A DNA stretch of 64,000 bases from Neodontobutis hainanensis. Taxonomy: Eukaryota; Chordata; Actinopteri; Gobiiformes; Odontobutidae. The position numbers and the translations under genes are program-made. Shown piece after piece: positions 55,001-64,000 of the stretch. The DNA is taken from positions 3,234,501 through 3,298,500 of the forward strand of contig JALDNG010000026.1 in the NCBI GenBank assembly GCA_024349245.1. Direction: 5' to 3'. The first letter of the stretch is position 1. Each line of letters begins with the position of its first letter. Below the pieces are notes generated by a model. That model saw only the letters and a program-made list of their open reading frames with translations, was not told the origin of the DNA and made no database searches.

Positions 55001-56909
55001 GGCTGCCGTTCCTTCTCAGCACTTTACTGATAAGTGCCATGGGGAGACTGGAGGGTGACGGGTCAGGAGAGCTGTTGACTTTGACCTCTGCAGTACTGCC
55101 ACTGTTGAGTTGTGCTGAGTGCTCACTTTGACTTCTACTACGGAGAGGATGAAACAGGGTAAATCTAGCCCCATGTAAGAGATTAAAACATCTGAAATTT
55201 CAGTATAGGCATTCTAAAGTGAATGTTTTAACTTACTCCAGTGCCACTCTGAGGTTCCTGATATCATCTCTCAGCATCTTGTTCTCCTTCTTCAGGTTGT
55301 TTATCTCTCCGGCTTCAATAACACATCAAATGCAATGATCAGAATGCTGAGAAGCAATCAAGGTGCGCAAATACACTCTATGGAAGTATGATCACAATGG
55401 GTTACAAGGGTAAAGGTGCTATATAATATAGTTGTGAGAGACTTATTTGGTGAGTCAGTGGATAATAGGCTCTATGTTGTGGTTTATTAGAAAAGATAAA
55501 CAGGATACCCATTAGAGAGATATGTTGGAGGCTCTGAATCTGGGACGCTTCGTATTCCTGCTGTCTTCTCTTGGCAACCTCCTGAGTTACTGTGCATCTG
55601 TCGCACAGTCCGGCTCTCAGCCTGTGCAAGGAAAGCACCACAAACAACATGACTTTCAAATTAACAGCATATTTGAGTATTTGACGACACCTAAATGTGC
55701 AGCTAAACGCCATACCTGTTTTCTAGAGTCTTGATGTTTTCAGTGAGCAGCCGCTGTTGTTCTTTCATCTGCTGGTTTCTGTTGTACAGCTCCTCCATTC
55801 TTTTTGTATCACTGCACAGAGTCAAGAATCAAAGGTTGTATTACAGACATCTGATCATATGGTATGAAGAAATATGCTAAAAGTGTGACTGTGAGAAATG
55901 AATGTTTCAAATATCTGTTGGACCTGTTTAATAAGAAGTTGCAGCTATCACAGAAAATCTTTGGTTTGAGTGTTCTACTTTAGTGGAGGGTATTTTTTTT
56001 GTGACCTTTAGTTAACTTCCGCTTAGATTTATTTTTTTTTATTTGCATGAGTCTTCTGAAACCATGTCTTGGTTTTATTAGCAAGGATTTAAAATAGATG
56101 AGACAGTTTATAACCACAAGTTTTGTTAAATCACATGCACTAATTTAAATAAGGGACATTAAAAATGCTTACAGAGTGAAACAGCACTAAAAAAAAACAG
56201 AAGTGTGTTTTCATGTGTTAATTTGTTTTTGTTAACTTAAAAGCAGACATGGTCTCTGTGTCGTTGAGTTAGGGGGTTATACTTTCTGTTACTGCAGCTT
56301 GTGTGTGTGTTTGCAGTAATGCAGTTGTGTTTGCAGTAATGCAGTTGCACTCAAGGTCCTTTAGGGGGTGTGTCTCCTCAAAAGTTACATAGTGCCACTT
56401 TATCTTTTACTGGAAAAGTCTCACAAGAAGAAGTATGTCTAATCACAGTTTTTTTCTTTTTTAACCAGTTTGGCAAACTTCCTCAACTGTGTTTTAACCT
56501 ATTCTGTGTGTAAATGAAAACAAAGCGTTTGTGACTAAGTTGGTAGTTGGATGACTTGTTCCAACTTGAGCTGCTGGCACAAACGGAGCCAGGTGCAGGA
56601 CCTGCATGCCTGCGTCGTTGCTGCAGACTCCCGACCTGAGCTAGAACTGTTCCATCTGAATGTCTAGCAAGCGTTGTCTAAACATGACCCTGTTTGTGAA
56701 AAGAAGACTCCACTCACCAGCCCTTCTTGTTGGACAGCTCTTGGACTTTCAGTTGCCATCCTAGGAGTCAACAACAGCATATGTTTAAGAGCTGTATGCA
56801 GGTAGATGTAAGCAGTTACTGACTGCTCAAACAATTTTTTTTACTTACCCTCCATCTCTCTGTCATGAGTTTCTTGAAGTTTGAGGAGCAGTTCATTGAA
56901 ATCCTCCAT
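52015..56909 (-). CDS. rbbp8nl: RBBP8 N-terminal-like protein (CtIP-N domain)
   Basis: Paralogue of the DNA-end-resection factor CtIP/RBBP8 that keeps the N-terminal coiled coil but not the C-terminal Sae2-like resection domain; its role is poorly known. Thirteen coding exons (5' to 3'): 56849-56909, 56718-56760, 55716-55811, 55509-55621, 55237-55312, 54947-55134, 53928-53977, 53753-53832, 52965-53682, 52569-52662, 52419-52483, 52203-52341, 52015-52076; all phases agree, 594 aa (human about 664). The start MEDFNELLLKLQETHDREME is characteristic of the CtIP-N family. Residues 1-130 form a coiled coil with a conserved CxxC (GLCDRC). PLDLS at 404-408 is a CtBP-binding motif, with a weaker PLDMN at 393-397. 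The C-terminal 65 residues are acidic/Ser-rich, then basic. No Sae2 domain is seen, which argues for RBBP8NL rather than RBBP8. Acceptors at 55134/55137 and 52483 are NAGNAG-type, so one-residue isoforms are likely. Confidence 0.93.
54074..54307. repeat. Fold-back family repeat in an rbbp8nl intron
   Basis: Both ends resemble the termini of the inverted repeat at 18251-18821: AAAGGTTAAAG near the left end mirrors CTTTAACCTTTTG near the right. The internal blocks GAGAGCTGAGCTTATATCTC and AGTCCAGATG are shared. The right end extends to CTGGATGACTGAGAACCTTCAC. This copy is shorter than the 18-kb one. Confidence 0.65.
54428..54606 (+). mobile_element. tRNA-derived SINE in an rbbp8nl intron
   Basis: Head GGCAGTAGCTCAGTGGGTAG (box A), box B GGTTTGATTCCCGCTC, shared body, and tail TTAGATAAAAGTGTCAGCTA ending in AATGTAAATGTAAATA. 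Same family as 4005-4222 and in antisense orientation to rbbp8nl. Part of the tail stem is lost (GGATAAAAGCG is altered). Confidence 0.85.
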
Positions 56910-58058
56910 CTTTACCACAGTTTCTGTCTGTCTGGTTGAACCTTCAAGACATTTTCATAGATAAAGACCATTTGATTTTGACCCACATTTGACATAATAA
57001 ACAATTGTGAGAATGAATCAGTCTTGCAGTTATAGCCCGAGGACTCTTGTACCTGACAACACACTCATATTCATGTGCCGTCCTTCTTAGTTAAATGTGG
57101 GAGCAAATATGGTTTGGATATCAAAGCGGATTTAAACTAACTAAACTGGTCATGCAGGTTGGGGACTTAAGTTTGCAGTTTGTGTTACAAGAACGTTAAA
57201 CAAAGCTTTTCTAAGTATTTGCCTAAAACAAGTGGATCACGTGGTGTTGGTTAAAAAGGAATCTATAGTAACTATACTAAATTTTATGGTATGTACTTAA
57301 AGGATTGATATATGAGGTAAAAAAGATGGTTTGTAAAAAAAAAAAGAAATAGATGCAGTGAGTTGTATTTTAGCATTTTGATAATTGTTGTTCACCACTT
57401 TCGACATGTCGGGATACGTCAGACTGGAAGTTCACATCACCGCTGCGCTGCAAGAAAAGACCTGTCTGCCTTCATGTGCCTGCGTTGATATCTGAACTTC
57501 ATTATTCACACACCTTCATGCACACTAACAACACTAACTATTTTTGATTTAAAAAATGAAATAGTTCATTAATGCTCAAACCAGTGTAGAGTTATTGAAG
57601 TGCCATATCGTGTACAAGTCTGTGAGGCTGGATGCCACATACGTATAGACCATTCAGACTATATATAACATAGAGCAGCAAAATTCTCACTGTTTTAGTG
57701 CAAACATTCACAAACCCTTCCCTTTTGTGACACGGTTTGTTGTTTGGTCGAAACCAGAGCTGAGTTTTGAGAGGATATGTTTAGACCTTATTTGCCGCTG
57801 ACACACAATATCTGATGATTAAATTCTAAATGGATAATGGAAATGCTGGTCCCGTTGGCTAACGTCACGGGGCTTTGAAAAGACACGTTTCTTATTGCCC
57901 GACTATCAGACAATGTGTCATTCAAACTAATGGGGCAAGGCAGGAATGACCACGAGAGAGTCACAGAGTAAACATTTAAGACACAACTACAGATTCAATT
58001 TATACATGAAAAGCCAGTATGAACATTTGTGCATTTTAACTTGAACAAATACTTGCAT
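56910..58058 (-). other. rbbp8nl: rbbp8nl 5' region, no coding exon recognised
   Basis: The start-codon exon probably continues upstream to an acceptor (minus strand, pyrimidine-poor CAGACAGACAG) near 56925, which would make the preceding DNA an intron leading to untranslated exons further right. Nothing else is recognised here. Confidence 0.35.
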
Positions 58059-58306
58059 AGCACACTTCCAGTTTGGAGAAGCAGATAGGAGCAAAACCAC
58101 AGAGACTGTAGATATAGGCAGCTATGAAATGGCCACAATTTTGGTTCACTGAGGGACAAAGCGCATGTGAAACACTGTAGTTCTTAAAGCGATAAAGGCC
58201 TTGTAAGTTGGAAAAAAGTGTGTTTTCACAGGCCCCATTAGCAACCATAAATATAATGAAGCATGTGTCATTGCTCCTGTCTGCTTCTCCAAACTGGAAG
58301 TGTGCT
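58059..58306. mobile_element. MITE-like element with 36-bp terminal inverted repeats
   Basis: 58059-58094 and 58271-58306 are inverted copies over 36 bases with a single mismatch, enclosing 176 bases of non-coding sequence. Size (248 bp), inverted termini and lack of an open frame fit a miniature inverted-repeat element; the inner sequence also resembles a fish repeat I have seen in other contexts. A target-site duplication is not obvious. Confidence 0.65.
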
Positions 58307-59374
58307 GACAATTAAGTACCGTGAGAAATAATTCTGAGTATTTCTTATGGCCCTGTTTACAAAAATAATGGTCTATCCTTCCAAGAGGTATGAATACTTA
58401 TTATATCAAACATTTTCTACCACTTATCCTTCCTCAGTGTCATAAAAGGTTTAGCTTATCCCCACTGACTTGGCATAAGGTGGGCTATGACAAGTTTACA
58501 CCTTTACACATTAATTGCAGTTTTGAATTAAAGACAGAAAACCTTTCGGTGCATGCATCTTTCCCAATCAGCCATTTCTCAATTAACGTTTTAATGCATG
58601 TCTCGTTCCATTGGGACAGCTCTTACACTCCATGAAAGGTCATGACCGACCAACCAAACAATCCCACAAGCTTCTTGCTATGAGGCGAGCCTACTGTTAA
58701 GCAAATATGCGTTTTACTGCACTAATTATTTTCTAATGTGTTAGGCGAGGCACTTATTGTCACTGTATAGTAGTAATTGTTCAGTATAATCTCCACTTCA
58801 AATCTCAGACGATGAGAGTAGAGACCAATATATTGAGATATGTCTATGTGTTCAACGTTAAATGAAAGATTCTGCTGTATTGTTGAATAATTGAAATATA
58901 TCATGTCAAAATAATTTTATTTTAGATTGTATTTTTGACTTGAAGTGTGTGTATTACTTGGATAATGATTGCATTTAAACATAACTCTTCATTCAAATGT
59001 CATATTAGACATACATTCCTACCTACACTTAGTTACACCCAATTTCATTAACATTCATTAACATACTCATTCATTTTCAAGATATAGGCCTTTACCATGA
59101 CCCTCTATTCATCTTAAACATGAGGATTGTTTTCTGTATATCAAATGTGACTATTGGCTATTGATGATTTTCTTTAATTAACAGCTGGCCATACAATTTT
59201 AATATTCATATAAATGTATTATACAAGTCTTATATTCTTGTGAACAGACATAGTCTATGCTAAACTTGATAAGGCATGATACAGGCTGCCAGACACGTTT
59301 AGAGATCTCTACCCACCTGTCAGCCAGTCTGTCGAGGCCTGCATGCATTAACTACTTTAATGAATGGTACTCAC

Positions 59375-59447
59375 CTCATACAGCCAACCACCTTCAGGAG
59401 TTGTTCGTTGCCGGTTGCTGATTTCTCGTCTCTGCTTCTGAGATGGC
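59375..59447 (-). other. Candidate untranslated exon upstream of rbbp8nl
   Basis: On the minus strand a long pyrimidine-rich tract ending in CACTCAG precedes 59447, and TATGAG|GTGAGTA at the 59375 end is a strong donor, defining a 73-base exon. No frame gives a recognisable protein. It lies about 2.5 kb upstream of the rbbp8nl start exon on the same strand, so a 5' UTR exon is the simplest reading. Confidence 0.35.
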
Positions 59448-61070
59448 CTGAGTGATACAGAGTCGGAGGGAGAGAGTGTGATAAAGAGAATTAGAGAAGA
59501 ACAGGGTGAGTGAGAACGCCCAACACCCTCCCCGCTCACATCTCTCCACCCCAGAAAACCGGTCCGAGCAGTTGTCCCCTTGAGGAACACAAACACCGAG
59601 GCCCGGGCAAGTTCTCCCTTGATATTCCTGTTCTGCAGAAATACCAAATAACCGGTTGAACCAGCTCCATAAAGCCCTGTGGGGATAGAGGTACACAGCC
59701 AATAGAGAAACAAACACGTTTTATTCACTAATGCAGACTGATATGCTCTTATTAGAAGGTTTTTTGAAAAAATTACTCGAGGCAAAAAGATCAAATATGT
59801 TTATTTAATCACATGGCTGACTTTCAGAGCAGAATTAGTTGTCATAGATACCAAGTGTGTGTAAACATACAGAATTGGACTGTATAAGTTGAACTTGAAT
59901 AAGTAGTTCAATGTATAATGGGGCCATTCCATGAACGTAAACTATCCATCAATACTTACTCATCCATTTACAGTCTTAACACTGACTTTGTAATAAGGCC
60001 ATTTTAAAGTTATAACCAATGTGTTAAGTTATTGCTAAACACTAAATACTATATTAAGAACAGCAGTTATCACTGGTAAGAAGTTGTGATTTGCCCAATA
60101 CTGGCCGGTGAATCTGATGGACAAAGACAAACAAATACAATGGCATGTTTGATGTCACCAAAGACAACATGAGACCAACGCTGTTTCCTGATTCTTGAAC
60201 CAGATTCCTGGTGACTGATCTAACCGGGTCAGGACAGCACCTACTGTATCTTCATCGTCACTCTTTCGTTCATTCTATACAGCTGCCGCAGCTGTCATGG
60301 CTTTGAATTGTTGGCCCTATAGGTGCATCATTTTCACCATATAGCACATATTGTGAAATTTTATCTAAATAGCAGAAAACCAAAAAATCTCATTTCTAAG
60401 AAAAAGAATATCGGTGTAGTGCGGAAGAATGAAAATGATATCTAAGAATCTATTTTCAGCAGAAAAGTCACTGAAACCAGTCAAACACTGGGTCTATTCA
60501 TGGTGATGACTGTACTCTTGGTTCAATGAATGCGGCACCAACCTGCTGTCCTCCCCTTTTCGAAGAAGGAATGCTTCCGCAGCTTGACTAGAATGATCAA
60601 ATACCTTTGTGCATTCTTGCTCATTATTCTTCACCGAATAATAGGTCCCAGTACTATGGGATTTTATTGAGTGCAGTTAATTGCATGTAGTTGGCAGGCC
60701 CTTAATCTACGTTTTATAATATTACATGTCATTAGCATAGACCGTAACCTGTCTTATATGACCTGACCGCTGAAAAAATGACCTATAATGATGTAAGAAG
60801 AGTTGCTAACATGGCAGCTATCAACATACATGTGATTTTATGACTTAGTACATTATAATGTTTTAAATTCCTCCAACAATCTAGACACCAATAATAGTTC
60901 TACCTCTACTTTTATGTGACTAGTCTACCTACAGCAATGCTTTACCATAAAAACCCCATTAAAGGTCTTGACTGGGCAACGAATCAAGCCTTGTTACACA
61001 AATTCTAGTTAAAATTATCAATAAAGATGTCCTGTTTCAACGCTGTTGCACCAAACAGTGTGATACTCAC

Positions 61071-61098
61071 CTTTGTCCACAAGAGGGCCCAGTTGAAC
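61071..61098 (-). other. Candidate micro-exon (28 bases)
   Basis: Bounded on the minus strand by CTATTTCAAG (acceptor) and GACAAAG|GTGAGTAT (strong donor). Could be another untranslated exon of rbbp8nl or chance splice-like sequence. Confidence 0.2.
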
Positions 61099-61430
61099 CT
61101 TGAAATAGGCACCAATAGAAACGAGAATGTGAAGAGGAGAAAACGATTAGGCCAATGTTTCGTCTTTTGCCGAGGTCAAAAAAATGTGTGAATTTATGGT
61201 TTCTAAAAATATCTAAAACAGCAATTACTGGAAACATATATAAAGTTCTGCTTAGAAATAAAGTGTAAACGCATGTTAGAGTAAGGTAAGTTGAGATAAA
61301 GTTGTAGCAGGTAAAAAGTGCAGTTAAGTCCACAATAGCTGGTTTGCTTTTCAGCAAAACCAATCATAAGCAGCATGAGTAACGTGAACAAATAGACGGC
61401 TGCAACAATCGTATCACATGGAGTGTGTAC

Positions 61431-61460
61431 CTTCCAGGGTGAGTCTGTCTCAAGGGCCTG
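61431..61460 (-). other. Candidate micro-exon (30 bases)
   Basis: Minus strand TTTTTCTACAG before 61460 and CTGGAAG|GTACAC at 61431 would frame a 30-base exon, readable as QALETDSPWK. It is unrecognised and low confidence; it might belong with 61071-61098 and 59375-59447. Confidence 0.2.
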
Positions 61461-61733
61461 CTGTAGAAAAACATTAGAGCAGAGCTAAGTCTGCCTGTGA
61501 GCCTGGATGTGGGTGTGAGAGTGTATTTGCCTGTCTACACCACCGGCCACTTCTGACTTGTCCTTTTAGGTCAACAGACATAAGGTGCTCTAAGTTACGA
61601 CATGTACGAGGTGTAGGAATCTGAACCCGTCCTTAGACTTGTTATGATGTCCTGCACCTCTTATTTATGATCATTACCTTGACCTGCACTAGCCATCACT
61701 GAAACACTCAAGGCCTGTAAATCACCACAGCCC

Positions 61734-61758
61734 CTTTTTCTTTTTCTTTTTCTTTTTC
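61734..61758. repeat. (CTTTTT)n hexanucleotide microsatellite, four units
   Basis: Four tandem CTTTTT units. Confidence 0.9.
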
Positions 61759-61759
61759 T

Positions 61760-63144
61760 CCATTACATAAACAGGCTTTAACAAATGTCTACAGGGCGAT
61801 CGGACCAAAAGGCACCAATCAGGAAGACATTATTGAGGTCTCTCTGGGAATTCGAAGAAAATGTTTGGGTTCTTAGTCTGGAAACAGAACTTTGCTGCTC
61901 TAATGATAAATGTTTAAAATATTACAACACTGATGGACATGATAGAATATTTCAATTATAATTCAGAATTACAAAGTAAATGTTTTGACAGTTTACTATT
62001 AATTTCACGTTTCAGATCTTAGTCATTATTTTAAGTTCCTATGTCAAAATGTCGACTTTGTACATTTGTAGTTTGTCAGTGTCAATATTTAGAGTCTCGG
62101 TATTTTGACTTTATGTATCTTTTCCCATCTCAGTGACATCTTTACGAGAGAAAACATGCTAAACATTCTCAGTAAAATCATGACTTAATAAAGGAACATT
62201 CACAGGCTCTGGTTTGTTTAAAACGTTGGAGGCAAAAGCTTAAATCATGGCTGCCCACAGTGACCTGTGAGGAAGTGCCATAAATCCTACACAGACTATT
62301 TCTCTCTCGGCAGGTAGGAGGTGCCGTGTTTTGGTCAAGTGAACATCGATAATGAGAGTTGGTCTTAATGGATGTTTTGGCAACAAAGTCTGATTGAAGA
62401 TATTGTTAATGCATTTTTTTTACATTTTAATTTACTTAAATAGTCAGATTGGGGAAGATTCTGGACTTTAGTCATAAAGTTATATTTTTATGACTTGTGT
62501 ATTTTCATTGTAAATGTTTTTATTGTATTGTGGGTTTAGTCTAACCTGGATCGCCAGATGGTCTGTTCCACTAAAGCATCTGGGAGGGCTTCCACAGAAA
62601 GTGTTTACAAAGGGCAGATCCTTTAGAACAATAGCTGACTGGTTGAATTGCCAGTCAGTAGCCAAATTTTAAAACATTGTCATATTCTTGATATTAGTAA
62701 TGGTTTTTAACGGTTTATTTCATCTTTAACCCTCTTTAAGCCTGTAACTGCCAGACCTGCCATACCATTGGTTTAAACCATCTGCTCACGAGCAGATGCT
62801 TTGCAAAGATGGATTTCACGAGAATCCAGCTGCTGCGCAAGGTAAGGTTTAGTCATGGTTTGACTTGGAATGAGTCTGAGGGATACCTCAGAGTTTTGGC
62901 CTAAATGTAGTCAGTCCTAGGTTAAATCTTTGCATTATTATTATTGTGCATAATTGTGTAGTATACAGCTGAATAAAGTGGAGTGTTGGTCAAAACATGT
63001 ACATTCATACAACTGTTCAGTGTGAACAAACGGAGCCCAGTATTCTAAAATAAACTCATACGTTTATAGACAACAGCTTATCCCTGCAGGGTGTAGTTGC
63101 TCACAGGCTGTAGAAAAGAGGGGTGAGGTGTAGAACCTGCCATG
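61760..63144. other. Intergenic DNA, no recognised gene
   Basis: AT-rich. A short inverted repeat (CATCTGCTC ac GAGCAGATG, 62779-62798) lies just upstream of an ATG at 62811 followed by a GTAAGG donor-like sequence; this is noted but not called. Degenerate GGTTTAGTCTTGG-like units occur from about 62850 to 63250. Confidence 0.4.
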
Positions 63145-63166
63145 TTATAGATGCTAGCATCTATAA
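63145..63166. repeat. Perfect 22-bp palindrome
   Basis: 63145-63155 is followed directly by its exact reverse complement at 63156-63166, with NheI-like GCTAGC at the centre. Composition is mixed rather than pure AT. Confidence 0.85.
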
Positions 63167-63249
63167 TACTGGTTTAGTCTTGGTTTTTGTAGTTTTTTTC
63201 ATCCTTGATTTAGTCACTGACTTGCAATGGTTTAGTCTTGGTTTAGCCT

Positions 63250-64000
63250 GTGGGTATTCATTTTAATAATTATGTTAATAAATTTAATTTTTTTTATTAA
63301 TTTAACCAGTTGCACTTTTATAAACACTACAAGAAACACATCCATACATACTCTTAAAAACTGTAGATTCATACACACACACTGGTGCGCACACCCACCA
63401 TACACACTTTCCCAGTAGATAAGACATCAAAGCGGCGGGCAGATTTACAAGACAGTGCAGAGGGCCTTTAAAAAATACTGCTGCGTAAATGTTTATGCAG
63501 CTCTGTCCATGTCAGGCACTAGGGGGAGGAGAGCCGGGCCAAGCGCGCAGGACCAGACACTTCAGGAATTGATGGCCGCCTATGAATCTGGCTGTACACT
63601 TGCATTTCTTTGAGGGAGGCATTGTCATAGGTTTACAATGTGGATGATGGTGTAAATCATGGCTGCTTAGAGAAACTGAGCTGCTCTGACAGGTGCACTC
63701 TGGGTAGTAGAGACACAAGTGGTGGTATGAGGGGAAAAGTGTCCATCATGCAGCCCTTATGATAACACTTTAGCCGGTTTGTTTCTCTTATACTGTGCCA
63801 ATGCATATACATATGCTGACACCTGTTCCACGAGACCACTGCCGCTTAAGAACAGATTATAGCACAGGGCACAAATCAGTGAAATACATTACCCTTGCAC
63901 CAACATGAGCCAGCTCCATTTGAATGACCTCAGCAAACAAGGGTGCCTACTCTGAGCCTGTCTTGGACATTTGATCTGGAGATAAGGTTTTGTGCACGTG
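63250..64000. other. Intergenic DNA at the right edge
   Basis: No gene recognised. A minus-strand open frame at 63512-63718 contains Ser/His-rich sequence without a known domain. Confidence 0.4.

Noticed and set aside
59357..59794. 145-codon minus-strand open frame
   Set aside because: It spans a clear pyrimidine tract and acceptor, so it is better explained as intron plus a small untranslated exon.
62811..62843. Possible first coding exon reading MDFTRIQLLRK followed by GTAAGG
   Set aside because: Too short to identify, no recognisable protein start, and no supporting downstream exon in the window.

Overview
This is a window of vertebrate nuclear DNA, almost certainly from a ray-finned (teleost) fish. 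The genes are split by GT/AG introns, the intergenic DNA is AT-rich with microsatellites, and the interspersed repeats look like fish tRNA-derived SINEs, a decayed fish-type LINE and DNA-transposon fragments. I see no bacterial, phage, plasmid or CRISPR content. The species cannot be named from what is visible.

Four protein-coding genes could be rebuilt exon by exon, and their reading frames close exactly across all splice junctions. plagl2 (+, 26331-28290, 2 coding exons, 597 aa) is a seven-zinc-finger transcription factor. tm9sf4 (-, 34848-40615, 18 coding exons, 644 aa) is a nonaspanin membrane protein. hck (-, 42372-46233, 12 coding exons, 502 aa) is a Src-family tyrosine kinase. rbbp8nl (-, 52015-56909, 13 coding exons, 594 aa) is a CtIP-N-domain protein with a PLDLS CtBP-binding motif.

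Layout: 1-26 kb is a long gene-poor stretch upstream of plagl2. It holds a possible 3' end at the extreme left, a GC-rich patch near 2.8 kb, two SINE fragments at 4-5 kb, a LINE fragment at 9.1-9.7 kb, a dense AP-1 motif cluster at 9.9-10.2 kb, a transposon fragment at 11.9 kb, a chimeric-looking SINE at 15.6 kb and a fold-back repeat at 18.2-18.8 kb. 26.3-32 kb is plagl2 with a long probable 3' UTR. plagl2 and tm9sf4 are tail to tail. hck lies upstream of tm9sf4 on the same strand, with its likely poly(A) site only about 0.5 kb from the tm9sf4 start. rbbp8nl follows on the same strand. 57-64 kb has no recognisable protein gene, only candidate small non-coding exons and repeats.

The hck-tm9sf4-plagl2 order and orientation match human 20q11.21. 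Two things differ from human as I recall it: POFUT1, the human head-to-head partner of PLAGL2, is not recognisable in the 26 kb upstream, and rbbp8nl (human 20q13.33) sits next to hck. The genes do not form one pathway; the grouping is conserved synteny. I found no convincing new biological system. The best leads are non-coding: the AP-1 cluster, a perfect 21-bp inverted repeat beside the tm9sf4 promoter, a 41-bp palindrome, a fold-back repeat family, and a CpG-rich patch inside the plagl2 3' region.
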